Notes under the pieces: model-generated | Told to the model about the DNA's origin: nothing | Databases searched by the model: none | Seen by the model: the letters and a program-made list of their open reading frames with translations, nothing else | Part shown: in pieces, positions 9,261-17,879 of the stretch | How positions within the stretch are numbered: the first letter of the stretch is position 1 | How the letters are laid out: each line of letters starts with the position of its first letter | Source: UBA1046 sp050945515 | GTDB taxonomy: Bacteria > Bacillota > Clostridia > Saccharofermentanales > DTU023 | DNA: 64,000 nucleotides | Direction of reading: 5' to 3' | NCBI GenBank assembly: GCA_050945515.1 | Contig: JBMNTB010000009.1 | Span: forward strand, 1 to 64,000 | Translations under genes and position numbers: made by a program

Positions 9261-10526
9261 ATGAAAAAAATTTTGGCGATTCTCTTGGCGCTGGTAATGA
9301 TCCTAGGTCTTGTGGCATCCTGCGCTAAGAAAGAAGAAGCTGAGCCGACGACAGCGGAAGCTGAAGCTACAAAGCCGGCAGAAGAAACTGAACCGGCCGA
9401 AGAGACCGAGCCGGCAGAAGAAACAGAACCAGCCGAAGAAACTGAGCCGGCGGAAGTGACTGAACCTGCACCGGAGGCCTTTGAAGTTGGTGAGAAAGAT
9501 CTGTATCTGATTACTGACCTTGGCACCCTGGATGATAAGAGCTTCAATCAGGGCTCATTTGAGGGTATGAAGGACTTTGCAGATGAGAATAATGTGCCTG
9601 CCAACTATATCAAGCCGGCTGATGAAGGCGACCAGATTTATAAGGATGCGGTGGACCAGGCCGTAGCCGATGGAGCTAAGGTAGTCGTTACACCAGGCTT
9701 CCTGTTCGAGGCGGCTATTTATGAAGCCCAGGAGCAATATCCTGACGTAAAATTTGTCGCAGTTGACTTTGAACCGCGTGCCGATTATGAAAATCCGCCG
9801 CTAGTTGCGGACAACACAGTTGCTATCTTGTATAAAGAGCAGGAGACCGGTTTCCTGGCAGGCTATGCCGCAGTCAAGGATGGCTACACCAAATTGGGCT
9901 TCATGGGCGGCATCGCTGTTCCTGCCGTGGTTAATTTCGGTCTGGGCTATCTGAGCGGCGCGGAATATGCTGCCAAGGAGTTAGGCGTTGATGTTGAAGT
10001 CAAGTATAACTACACGGGCAGCTTTGTAGCTAAACCTGAGATCAATACTCTTGCTAATACCTGGTACAGCACCGGCACAGAGATCATTTTCTCCTGCGGC
10101 GGCGGTATCCTGGCTTCCGTAACCAAGGCGGCGGAGGATAATGGCGGCAAAGTAATTGGTGTTGACGTTGATCAGGTTGCTGAATCTGAGACTATCGTGA
10201 CATCAGCCATGAAATCGCTCCGGAGCTCAGTCTATGAAGCCGTTAAATCTGTCTACGCCGGTAATTTCCCGGGCGGCACGACTCTGCGCCTGGGTGTTAA
10301 GGAAGGCGGCGTACAGCTTCCGGATGGTCCGGAAAGCTTTGATCGTTTCAAGACCTTTACGCGTGAAGATTATGAAGCAATTTTCAATAAGGTCAAAGAT
10401 AATACGGACGGCATCGCAGACAGTATCTACAATTTAGACGATCTTGTCGCCGGTGAAGGACTTTCCGTCGCCGAGCAGATGGCAGGTCTCGAATTTGAAA
10501 AGCTTAAACTGGAAGTTATCGAATAA
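9261..10526 (+). CDS. BMP family ABC transporter substrate-binding lipoprotein
   Basis: This is a surface lipoprotein that delivers substrate to the importer encoded just downstream. It has a signal peptide ending in a lipobox with Cys21 (LVASC). An acidic linker from about residue 39 to 64 is made of four near-identical PAEETE units. The BMP/PnrA-like ligand-binding domain follows (DLGTLDDKSFNQGSFEGM near residue 86; GDQIYKDAVDQAVADGAKVV). PnrA-type proteins bind purine nucleosides, so a nucleoside is the likely ligand, but this is inferred. A perfect GGAGG site precedes the ATG. The gene is separated from the ATPase gene by a strong hairpin, which fits higher expression of the binding protein. 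Confidence 0.92.
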   Translation: MKKILAILLALVMILGLVASCAKKEEAEPTTAEAEATKPAEETEPAEETEPAEETEPAEETEPAEVTEPAPEAFEVGEKDLYLITDLGTLDDKSFNQGSFEGMKDFADENNVPANYIKPADEGDQIYKDAVDQAVADGAKVVVTPGFLFEAAIYEAQEQYPDVKFVAVDFEPRADYENPPLVADNTVAILYKEQETGFLAGYAAVKDGYTKLGFMGGIAVPAVVNFGLGYLSGAEYAAKELGVDVEVKYNYTGSFVAKPEINTLANTWYSTGTEIIFSCGGGILASVTKAAEDNGGKVIGVDVDQVAESETIVTSAMKSLRSSVYEAVKSVYAGNFPGGTTLRLGVKEGGVQLPDGPESFDRFKTFTREDYEAIFNKVKDNTDGIADSIYNLDDLVAGEGLSVAEQMAGLEFEKLKLEVIE

Positions 10527-10544
10527 TTGACAGTTTTTGCATCG

Positions 10545-10578
10545 AAAGGAGTCTGCTCTAAGGGCAGACTCCTTTTTT
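10545..10578 (+). terminator. intrinsic terminator or attenuator after the BMP lipoprotein gene
   Basis: A perfect 12-base inverted repeat (AAAGGAGTCTGC and GCAGACTCCTTT) with a seven-base loop runs directly into a T-run. It lies between the binding-protein gene and the ATPase gene of the same importer. The likely role is partial termination that leaves more binding protein than membrane components. Confidence 0.85.
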
Positions 10579-10616
10579 GTGTTAAAATAGTCATAATATC
10601 TGTCAGGAGACGTAGT

Positions 10617-12152
10617 ATGGAAAACGTAATCGAAATGCTCCATATCACGAAAAGATTCCCCGGTGTTATAGCCAATGATGATGTTACATTAGAACTCAGA
10701 AAGGGTGAGATTCACGCCTTGCTGGGCGAGAACGGCGCTGGCAAATCAACACTCATGTCAGTCTTATTTGGCCTATATGAGCCTGAAGAGGGGCAAATCT
10801 TAGTAAATGGTGCCGATGTTAAGATCAAAAATCCCAATGATGCTAACAAATATGGCATCGGTATGGTCCATCAGCATTTCAAATTGGTCAATAATTTCAC
10901 AGTTCTGCAAAATGTCGTACTGGGAGTTGAAACGACAAAGCGCGGTCTATTATCTCTTGATGAAGCGAGAAATAAAGTAATAGAGCTATCTGAACGTTAT
11001 AAATTTAATATTGACCCCGACGCTCTGATTGCGAATATCAGTGTCGGTATGCAGCAGAGGGTAGAGATCATCAAGATGCTGTATCGCGACAATGAAATCC
11101 TGATCTTTGATGAGCCGACTGCCGTGCTTACTCCGCAAGAAATCGAAGAACTGATGGCGATCATGAGACAGCTGATAGCTGAGGGTAAATCCATCATTTT
11201 TATCACCCATAAACTGAAAGAGATCAAAATGGTGGCTGACCGCTGTACAATCCTGCGCAAGGGCAAGCATGTTGCTACTGTGGATGTAGCGGATACTTCA
11301 GTCGAAGAAATGTCCGAGCTGATGGTGGGCAGGAAAGTAGATCTGACTTTTGATCTGGGTAAACCTAAACTTGGCAAAACCGTCTTGAAAGTCCGCAACC
11401 TGACCATTCGCAAAGAGGGACACGGACATCAGACTCTTGATGATATCAGCTTTAATCTGCGGGAAGGCGAAGTGCTCTGTATCGGTGGCATTGAGGGCAA
11501 TGGCCAATCGGAACTGGTCTATGCCATTACAGGCCTACTCCGAGATTACCAAGGACAAATCATTCTGAACGATAAAGACATTACGAATTCCAATATCCGT
11601 TTCCGTAATATTAATGGCATTGCCCATATACCTGAAGATAGGCACAAATACGGCCTAGTGCTCGATTATACTTTGGAGCAGAATTTAATTATGCAAAGTT
11701 ATTTTGAGCCTGAATTCCAGCAGCGGGGCCTGATTAAATTCGCACAGATTGCCGATTATGCGGACCGGCTGATTGAGCAATACGATATTCGCAGCGGCCA
11801 GGGTAGAAATACTCTGGCGCGCAGTATGTCCGGCGGCAATCAGCAAAAAGCGATTGTTGCCCGCGAGATGGAGCGCAGACATAATGTCCTGATTGCGGTC
11901 CAGCCTACCCGCGGGCTTGATGTCGGGGCTATCGAATATATTCATCAACAAATCCTTAAACACCGGGCGGAAGGCTTCGCAGTGCTATTGGTCTCGCTGG
12001 AGCTGTCAGAAGTCCTCGGCATTTCAGATCGCATTCTGGTCATGTACAATGGCAGATTGGTTGGAGAGCTTGACCCTCAAAACACAACAGAGCAGGAGCT
12101 GGGCCTCTACATGTCGGGTGCTAAAACGGAGAAGGTGACAGTTCATGAATAA
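10617..12152 (+). CDS. ABC transporter ATP-binding protein, nucleoside (NupO/YufO-like), two ABC domains
   Basis: This 511-residue cytoplasmic ATPase drives the BMP-linked importer. Domain one has Walker A GENGAGKST near residue 38, a weakened signature (ISVGMQQRVEI) and FDEPTAVLTP. Domain two has the altered P-loop region GIEGNGQSEL typical of the second half of sugar/nucleoside ATPases, the signature MSGGNQQKAIVARE, and VQPTRGLDVGA. The ATG at 10617 is preceded by AGGAGA; the longer open frame runs back through the terminator and is not credible. It overlaps the first permease gene by eight bases. Confidence 0.93.
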   Translation: MENVIEMLHITKRFPGVIANDDVTLELRKGEIHALLGENGAGKSTLMSVLFGLYEPEEGQILVNGADVKIKNPNDANKYGIGMVHQHFKLVNNFTVLQNVVLGVETTKRGLLSLDEARNKVIELSERYKFNIDPDALIANISVGMQQRVEIIKMLYRDNEILIFDEPTAVLTPQEIEELMAIMRQLIAEGKSIIFITHKLKEIKMVADRCTILRKGKHVATVDVADTSVEEMSELMVGRKVDLTFDLGKPKLGKTVLKVRNLTIRKEGHGHQTLDDISFNLREGEVLCIGGIEGNGQSELVYAITGLLRDYQGQIILNDKDITNSNIRFRNINGIAHIPEDRHKYGLVLDYTLEQNLIMQSYFEPEFQQRGLIKFAQIADYADRLIEQYDIRSGQGRNTLARSMSGGNQQKAIVAREMERRHNVLIAVQPTRGLDVGAIEYIHQQILKHRAEGFAVLLVSLELSEVLGISDRILVMYNGRLVGELDPQNTTEQELGLYMSGAKTEKVTVHE

Positions 12153-13401
12153 TCTAAAGCGCAAAAGATTTTCCTTAACCCAGGCACTGCCATCGCTGAT
12201 TTCAATCCTGATCGGTTTATTGGCCGGTATAATCGTCATTGTAATTGCAGACAGCAGCAAAGCCCTGTTGGCTGTCAGAAATCTATTGCTGGGACCACTC
12301 TACGGAATCTATAATCCGAACCAGTCCAGCCTGACCGGGATTGGCAATATGTTGTTCTTTATGATTCCTCTCCTGATGACCGGATTGTCGGTTGGCTTTG
12401 CTTTCAAAACAGGGCTATTCAATATCGGAGCATCGGGACAATTTATGGCCGGCTCTTATGTGGCTATTCTTTTAGCCCGCAAACTGACAGGGATCCCGAA
12501 CAGCTGGCGCTGGCTGGTTGCCTTGGTCGGCGCAGCTTTGGCGGGTATGCTCTTGGCCAGCATTGCCGGTATTCTCAAGGCTTTCCGCAATGTAAATGAG
12601 GTTATTACCTCTATCATGCTTAACTATACATCGATGTATCTGGTAAATTATCTGATACGCGCGACCGGCCTGTACGATCCACTGAAGAATCGCACCCTGC
12701 CGGTTCAGACAGAAATACCCAAATTCGGCTTGGACAAGCTCTTCCCTAAATCATTTGTCAGCGGTGGGATTCTGATAGCTATAGTTATTGCAATTATTTG
12801 CTATGTTCTGCTATACAAGACCACATTCGGTTTCGAACTACGTGCGGTCGGACTCAATAGGCACGCTTCACGTTATGCCGGTATCAACGAGAAGAGAAGC
12901 ATCATCATGTCCATGGCACTGGCCGGGCTATTTGCAGGTATGGCCGGCGGCATGATCCACCTGGCTGGAGTCGGACGAGCGATCCAGGTGAGAGATGTAC
13001 TGCCGCCTGAGGGCTTTGACGGCATTGCAGTTGCACTGCTTGGTCTCAATCATCCGCTGGGCATAATTTTCGCCTCTCTGTTCATGGCCTATCTCAAGGT
13101 CGGCGGTCAGACCATCCAGACGCTAGGCTTTGCACCTGAGATCATCAATATGATGATCGGTATAATTCTTTATGTTTCGGCAATGGCGGTCCTGATCCGT
13201 AAACTGTTGTCGATCAGAGCAAAAAAACAGTCAGAAACGAAGGCGCTCGGCAATAGTGACGGCGAGCTGTACGCGGTACACGATCCGCCTGATCCCGGAG
13301 CAACTGCAGCGGCGGAGAAACTGCCGCCTGAATCGGAAGACTCAACAAATATGGCAATAAGTGCCGTTCCAGAGGAGATAGAGGAGGATAAACATGGTTA
13401 G
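12145..13401 (+). CDS. ABC transporter permease, nucleoside (NupP/YufP-like)
   Basis: This is an inner-membrane channel subunit of the BranchedChain/BPD_transp_2 family. About ten hydrophobic segments are seen between residues 12 and 355, with the EVITSIMLNYTSMYLVNYLI segment that is typical of nucleoside/sugar permeases of this type. The last 60 residues (from about 358) form a hydrophilic, acidic and proline-rich tail that is unusual for the family. The ATG overlaps the ATPase stop codon region, which indicates coupling. It overlaps the second permease gene by eight bases. Confidence 0.92.
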   Translation: MNNLKRKRFSLTQALPSLISILIGLLAGIIVIVIADSSKALLAVRNLLLGPLYGIYNPNQSSLTGIGNMLFFMIPLLMTGLSVGFAFKTGLFNIGASGQFMAGSYVAILLARKLTGIPNSWRWLVALVGAALAGMLLASIAGILKAFRNVNEVITSIMLNYTSMYLVNYLIRATGLYDPLKNRTLPVQTEIPKFGLDKLFPKSFVSGGILIAIVIAIICYVLLYKTTFGFELRAVGLNRHASRYAGINEKRSIIMSMALAGLFAGMAGGMIHLAGVGRAIQVRDVLPPEGFDGIAVALLGLNHPLGIIFASLFMAYLKVGGQTIQTLGFAPEIINMMIGIILYVSAMAVLIRKLLSIRAKKQSETKALGNSDGELYAVHDPPDPGATAAAEKLPPESEDSTNMAISAVPEEIEEDKHG

Positions 13402-14353
13402 AATAGCAGATGTCTTTCAAAGCGTACTGACCTATGCCATCCCTTTGATGGTAGTGGCACTGGCAGGAATGTTCTCCGAGCGATCCGGAGTGATTAATAT
13501 CTCTCTGGAGGGCACCATGATCATGGGTGCCTTTACGGGCATACTATTTATCCACACCATGCAGCGCACAGATCTTATGAGCGGGCATTTGTTACTTTTG
13601 ACAGGCCTTCTGATCTCGATGGTTACAGGCATTCTATACTCGTCACTGCATGCGATAGCAGCGATCAATATGTTCGCCGATCAAACTATCTCCGGTACGG
13701 CGCTCAATATCTTTGCCCCGGCTTTTGCGGTTTTCGTGGCCAGATCCATCATCGGCGTGCAACAGATTCCTCTGGGCAATGTCTTCCGCATTGCCAAAGT
13801 ACCTGTTTTAGCTGAGATTCCTATACTGGGGCCACTATTTTTTGAAAATGCATATCTAACGACTTATATCGGGATTGCCATTTTAATCATTTCCCAGATT
13901 GTGTTGGGCAAGACTCGCTTCGGTCTCAGATTAAAGAGTGCAGGTGAGTATCCCCAAGCGACAGACGCTGCAGGTGTGAGTGTGGTTAAGATGCGTTATG
14001 CCGGGGTACTAATTTCCGGTGCCTTGGCCGGACTGGGCGGCCTGATTTATGTCGTGCCGATCTCCACCGAATTCAGTCCTGATGTAGCCGGCTATGGCTT
14101 CCTTGCTATTGCGGTCATGATTTTCGGTCAATGGAAACCTTTATATATTGCGGCAGCAGCTTTCTTCTTTGGCGCCTTGAAAACGATCTCCTTTTCTTAT
14201 TCCAGCTTGCCGGTGATTAAGGATTGGAATATTCCCGGGATTGTTTACAAGGTTCTGCCGTATGTGATTACCATTATTGTCCTCTTCCTGACCTCAAAGA
14301 AATCAGCGGCACCGGCAGCCCTGGGTGAACCGTTTGACAAGGGGAAGCGATAA
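13394..14353 (+). CDS. ABC transporter permease, nucleoside (NupQ/YufQ-like)
   Basis: This is the second membrane subunit of the BMP-linked importer, 319 residues with around nine hydrophobic segments. The N-terminal SERSGVINISLEGTMIMGAF segment and the ADQTISGTALNIFAPA segment are characteristic of this half of the nucleoside importer. AGGAGG lies seven bases before the ATG. It is the last gene of the unit; only a short CTCC-AAAA-GGAG hairpin without T-run follows. Confidence 0.92.
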   Translation: MVRIADVFQSVLTYAIPLMVVALAGMFSERSGVINISLEGTMIMGAFTGILFIHTMQRTDLMSGHLLLLTGLLISMVTGILYSSLHAIAAINMFADQTISGTALNIFAPAFAVFVARSIIGVQQIPLGNVFRIAKVPVLAEIPILGPLFFENAYLTTYIGIAILIISQIVLGKTRFGLRLKSAGEYPQATDAAGVSVVKMRYAGVLISGALAGLGGLIYVVPISTEFSPDVAGYGFLAIAVMIFGQWKPLYIAAAAFFFGALKTISFSYSSLPVIKDWNIPGIVYKVLPYVITIIVLFLTSKKSAAPAALGEPFDKGKR

Positions 14354-14475
14354 TCAGCCGATATAATCTTCTCCAAAAGGAGAGTGAAAGGCTAGAGTAT
14401 CTCAAGTGAGCGCGATAAAGACCTGTGGAATATCGCACAACAATGGACTGATACTATATAACTATTGATACAGGA

Positions 14476-15657
14476 CTATAAGATAGGCTTTACCGGATTA
14501 GAAGTTGCCTGAGTATAAACATCCAGTACACTGGTGGCAAATACTGACACATCAAATCTGGCAGCAGAGGCCAGAGATAGCTGTACTATTTCGTCTCTGT
14601 TTTGCTGTAAACGGCTCAGCAGCAGCTTCAGATTGGCAGCGAACGACTCTTCATCGGTAAAATAATGCCCGTTTTCTCCTTCTGTGACAACCTTATCTAA
14701 GGCCGGATCTTTACGAACCAATATGGGCAGACCGCTGGCTTGGGCCTCAATATAGGTCAGCCCCTGAGTTTCGCTTTGCGAAGCAGAAGTGAAAATATCG
14801 GCCATCGCATAGTAATACGGCACTTCAGAGTGTGGGACCGGTCCGGTAAATATGACATTGTGGCACTGGTGTGCCAACTCAACTCGCTTGACTAGGCGAT
14901 TATAGGCTGCGCCCTCACCGGTGATTACCAGCTTAAGTCCGGCGAACTGAGGGAAGAGCCGGAACAGGTAATCCAGTAGTTCATCGATATGCTTTTCATT
15001 AGAAACTCGGCCCAGATAGAGCAGTACCTTGTCCTCCGGCTTGAGACCAAGGCGGGATCTAAGTTCCAACCTCTTTTGTTTATCATGGGCGGCCATCTTG
15101 AAACGTTCCAGATCTAAACCGGTGGGAATAATGTGCATTGGTCTGATCACGCCGTATTCTTTGAGCAGGGCTACTGCCTTTTCCGTGGGGACTATCACTC
15201 GATCGGCAGAATTGCAAAAGCGCTTACTGACACTGCGTACTAAACTGGCAGTGCCATTATCAATCAATCGTGGCCATTTGGCCAGCATATCGCGGGTAAA
15301 ATCCTCATAGATCGTGTGGAAAGTATGCACAAAAGGAATATTCTCCCTCTTGGCAATCGATCTGCCCAGGATTCCCAGTCCGAACTCCGTTTGGGTATGA
15401 ATGATATCAAATTGCTGCTTTCTGATCTGCCTATAGAGAAGAGGACTCAGATTGACTGCTAGGCGCTTAGCACTGATAAAGGGTAGGGAAGGTATCCTGA
15501 TGACATTCTCGTCAGCAATCTTGGCAGCAGGATCTTTGACTGTATACACGTATACTTCGTGTCCGAGCTTGACCAATTCGTTTTTTAATAATTGAGTAGA
15601 GGTGGCAACACCGCTGACTGCAGGAATATAGACATCTGAAAATAAAGCGATTCTCAT
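14476..15657 (-). CDS. GT4 family glycosyltransferase (glycolipid synthase-like)
   Basis: The 393-residue protein has a GT-B fold with the N-terminal MRIALFSDVYIPAVSGV segment, a central VLLYLGRVSNEKHID nucleotide-sugar domain start (about residue 212) and the C-terminal SETQGLTYIEAQASGLPI motif (EX7E). These are the marks of GT4 enzymes such as 1,2-diacylglycerol 3-glucosyltransferases that make glycolipid anchors in Firmicutes. The acceptor cannot be proven from sequence. It is monocistronic on the minus strand, facing the nucleoside transporter genes. Confidence 0.85.
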   Translation of the reverse strand: MRIALFSDVYIPAVSGVATSTQLLKNELVKLGHEVYVYTVKDPAAKIADENVIRIPSLPFISAKRLAVNLSPLLYRQIRKQQFDIIHTQTEFGLGILGRSIAKRENIPFVHTFHTIYEDFTRDMLAKWPRLIDNGTASLVRSVSKRFCNSADRVIVPTEKAVALLKEYGVIRPMHIIPTGLDLERFKMAAHDKQKRLELRSRLGLKPEDKVLLYLGRVSNEKHIDELLDYLFRLFPQFAGLKLVITGEGAAYNRLVKRVELAHQCHNVIFTGPVPHSEVPYYYAMADIFTSASQSETQGLTYIEAQASGLPILVRKDPALDKVVTEGENGHYFTDEESFAANLKLLLSRLQQNRDEIVQLSLASAARFDVSVFATSVLDVYTQATSNPVKPIL

Positions 15658-15931
15658 GTCAACCTTTCTATTTGAGCAATGATACTGAAACCCTATAGAG
15701 TATACCCTAAAATATATTAAAATCGTGTTATGTTTCTAATTATATTTCTAAATTGAGACATATGGCTACTACTGCCCTTCATCTCTGCTTATGAAAAATG
15801 AGAGACAAAATTGTAACCAGCATTGCGGACAGGTGGAACAAGATTAGGGCTATAATGAACTAAGCTTAAAATGTGGAAAGGAAATCTCTACTTTTAGGAA
15901 ACGAGAAAATGATTGAAAATAAGGTGATAGA

Positions 15932-16510
15932 ATGGCAAAAAAGAAAGTAATTGTATTTTTAGCGTATGGCTTTGAAATCATTGAAGCCATGACACCAGTC
16001 GATTTACTGCGGCGGGCGCGAATTCAAGTTACTACCTGCAGTTGGAATCAAGAGTTACAGGTTACCTCTGCCGAAGGCGTCAGTGTGCTGGCAGACCAGA
16101 CGATTAACGATCTAAGCGCGCAGCAGTTAGCTGAGACTGATCTGATAGTAATTCCTGGCGGACTGCCCGGGGCGGATAACTTAAAAGCAAATCAACAGGT
16201 TATTTCCGCCTTGAAGCAAGTAGCAGCACAAGGCGGGCTGGTATCTGCTATCTGTGCCGGTCCTATAGTCCTCAACGAAGCAGGCCTAATCACAGGCAAA
16301 CGTTTTACCTGCTTCCCCGGCTGTGAAGGAGACATTGATGGCCAATATGAGGATGTACTCGTCGTCAAGGACGGTAATGTTATCACAGCTAAAGGCCCGG
16401 GCGCAGCTATGAATTTTGCCCTGAAGCTGATCGAAGCTTTATCTGATAAAAGAGTTTCCGACTTGATTGCTGAAACAATTTTTGCCAGTGAGAGTCTAAA
16501 AAGCTACTGA
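15932..16510 (+). CDS. DJ-1/PfpI family protein
   Basis: The 192-residue cytoplasmic protein has the glutamine amidotransferase-like fold. The nucleophile-elbow cysteine lies in SAICAGP (Cys108), the conserved glutamate near residue 15 (GFEIIE) and the VIPGGLPGADNL loop near residue 75. DJ-1 proteins have been linked to glyoxal detoxification or redox stress protection; which applies here is not shown. An AAGGTGAT site precedes the ATG. The 275 bases upstream contain a TATAAT at about 15852 but no convincing -35 box. Confidence 0.88.
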   Translation: MAKKKVIVFLAYGFEIIEAMTPVDLLRRARIQVTTCSWNQELQVTSAEGVSVLADQTINDLSAQQLAETDLIVIPGGLPGADNLKANQQVISALKQVAAQGGLVSAICAGPIVLNEAGLITGKRFTCFPGCEGDIDGQYEDVLVVKDGNVITAKGPGAAMNFALKLIEALSDKRVSDLIAETIFASESLKSY

Positions 16511-16550
16511 GTTAGCGTATATGGATAATTTGAAGAAACATATAAATTTT

Positions 16551-16592
16551 GCTAAAAAATCCGAAAGCCCTTATATATAAAGGACTTTCGGA
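16551..16592 (-). terminator. terminator of tRNA-Ala
   Basis: The inverted repeat CCGAAAG...CTTTCGG (16561-16590 on the plus strand) is followed on the minus strand by six T residues. It lies directly downstream of the tRNA-Ala gene, so it most probably ends that transcript. It may also act weakly on the DJ-1 gene reading the other way, where no T-run follows. Confidence 0.75.
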
Positions 16593-16599
16593 TAAAAAT

Positions 16600-16675
<76 letters not shown>

Positions 16676-16686
16676 ACGGCCTGATC

Positions 16687-16715
16687 AAATTATCATATTT
16701 GAGCAGGACTGTCAA
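16687..16715 (-). promoter_or_regulatory. promoter of tRNA-Ala
   Basis: On the minus strand TTGACA (plus-strand 16710-16715), a 17-base spacer and TAATTT (16687-16692) lie 11 bases before the tRNA 5-prime end. The -35 box is a perfect match and the distance fits a short leader. Confidence 0.7.
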
Positions 16716-16968
16716 CTATCGCCCGGAGCTTTTGCCGGGAGCTTTACAGCTCACAGTTGGCCGGCACAATGCCAGCGAAAGCATCGGCTGTAAGATACAG
16801 TGCTTTACCTCAAAGTAATCTCGGCTAAATTTATCACTGTTCTACTTACACAGCCGGCAACTTAGCTAATAAGTACGAAGAGCACTTACTTCGAGTCAGG
16901 TGTTTGCGGCCAGATCGGCATTATAGAAGGCATAGGCGGATAGGTTAAATGTGATGTGATAAAAATGA
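16716..16968. other. intergenic stretch with no recognised gene
   Basis: Between the tRNA-Ala promoter and the terminator of the peptide transporter there are about 250 bases with frequent stops in all frames. Small inverted repeats such as CCCGGAGC near 16721 are seen, but no RNA family was recognised. Confidence 0.5.
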
Positions 16969-16969
16969 G

Positions 16970-16995
16970 AGTGCGACAGAATATTCTGTCGCACT
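16970..16995 (-). terminator. terminator of the peptide ABC transporter operon
   Basis: A perfect 26-base palindrome (AGTGCGACAGAAT and its complement) stands 35 bases after the stop of the last permease gene; on the minus strand it is followed by CTCATTTTTA. This is the expected end of the five-gene minus-strand operon. Confidence 0.8.
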
Positions 16996-17030
16996 AACGG
17001 AAACAAGGAATAAAGAAACTGTTTGGGATT

Positions 17031-17879
17031 TTAAATTTCTTTGCGCAATTTAGGATCCAGCATATCTCTGACACCGTCACCGATAAAATTAGCGCCCAGT
17101 GACATAGTGAGAATTGCAATGCCGGGGAATGTTGCCATCCACCAGTGATTAAGGTAGGCAGAGCCGCCGGAAACCATGGCACCCCATTCCGGTGTCGGCG
17201 GTGGAGAACCGAGGCCCAAATATGAAAGTCCGGAGAACAATAAGATGGCATTGCCAAAGTCAACTGTTGCCAGAACGATAATCGCTCCTATACTATTAGG
17301 GAGTATTTCCTTAATGAAAATGCGGACATTGGATGCACCGAGGGATCTGGACGCTTTGATATATTCATTCGTCTTGACTTGGATAACCATGGATCTCATC
17401 ACGCGAGCGTAGTTTGGCCACCAAACGACGACCATTGCCAGCAGAGTGTTAAACAGATTGGGACCCAGGGCGGAAGTAATAACCATCGCTAGGATAATCG
17501 TGGGGAAAGATTGTACCAGTTCAGAGAGACGCATCAAGATATCATCAAAGATACCGCCGATATATCCGGAAATTCCCCCGAAGAAGCAGCCCACAATTCC
17601 TGCCAGAATTATCGTTGCCAGACCGGCGCCAATCGATGTCCTGCTACCGGCGATGACACGACTGAAGACATCCCGACCCAGTTCATCAGTTCCAAACCAA
17701 TGCTCGGAACTAGGCGGTGAGAACTTCATACCGGTATCGCCGAACAATGGATCCTGAGGAGTATAAACCAAAGAAATTATAGCGATCAAAAACCAAAACA
17801 GGCAAATGACCAATCCGACTGCGAACAGGCGGTTATTCTTCATTAAACGTTTTAAGTTTTGCTTCTTATTCATAATCAA
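17031..17879 (-). CDS. peptide ABC transporter permease (DppC/OppC type)
   Basis: This inner-membrane subunit of a dipeptide/oligopeptide importer has 282 residues. The cytoplasmic N-terminus is followed by a first transmembrane segment (about residues 18-40), the HWFGTDELGRDVFSR motif of DppC proteins near residue 61, and the EAA-type coupling loop (EYIKASRSLGASNVRIFIKEILPN) near 170. Two nearby ATGs (MIMNKK) are possible starts; both overlap the end of the upstream permease gene. It is the last gene of the operon. Confidence 0.93.
   Translation of the reverse strand: MIMNKKQNLKRLMKNNRLFAVGLVICLFWFLIAIISLVYTPQDPLFGDTGMKFSPPSSEHWFGTDELGRDVFSRVIAGSRTSIGAGLATIILAGIVGCFFGGISGYIGGIFDDILMRLSELVQSFPTIILAMVITSALGPNLFNTLLAMVVVWWPNYARVMRSMVIQVKTNEYIKASRSLGASNVRIFIKEILPNSIGAIIVLATVDFGNAILLFSGLSYLGLGSPPPTPEWGAMVSGGSAYLNHWWMATFPGIAILTMSLGANFIGDGVRDMLDPKLRKEI

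Noticed and set aside
9236..9547. A minus-strand frame rich in Gly-Ser-Val repeats
   Set aside because: It is the shadow of the PAEETE-coding repeats of the lipoprotein gene.
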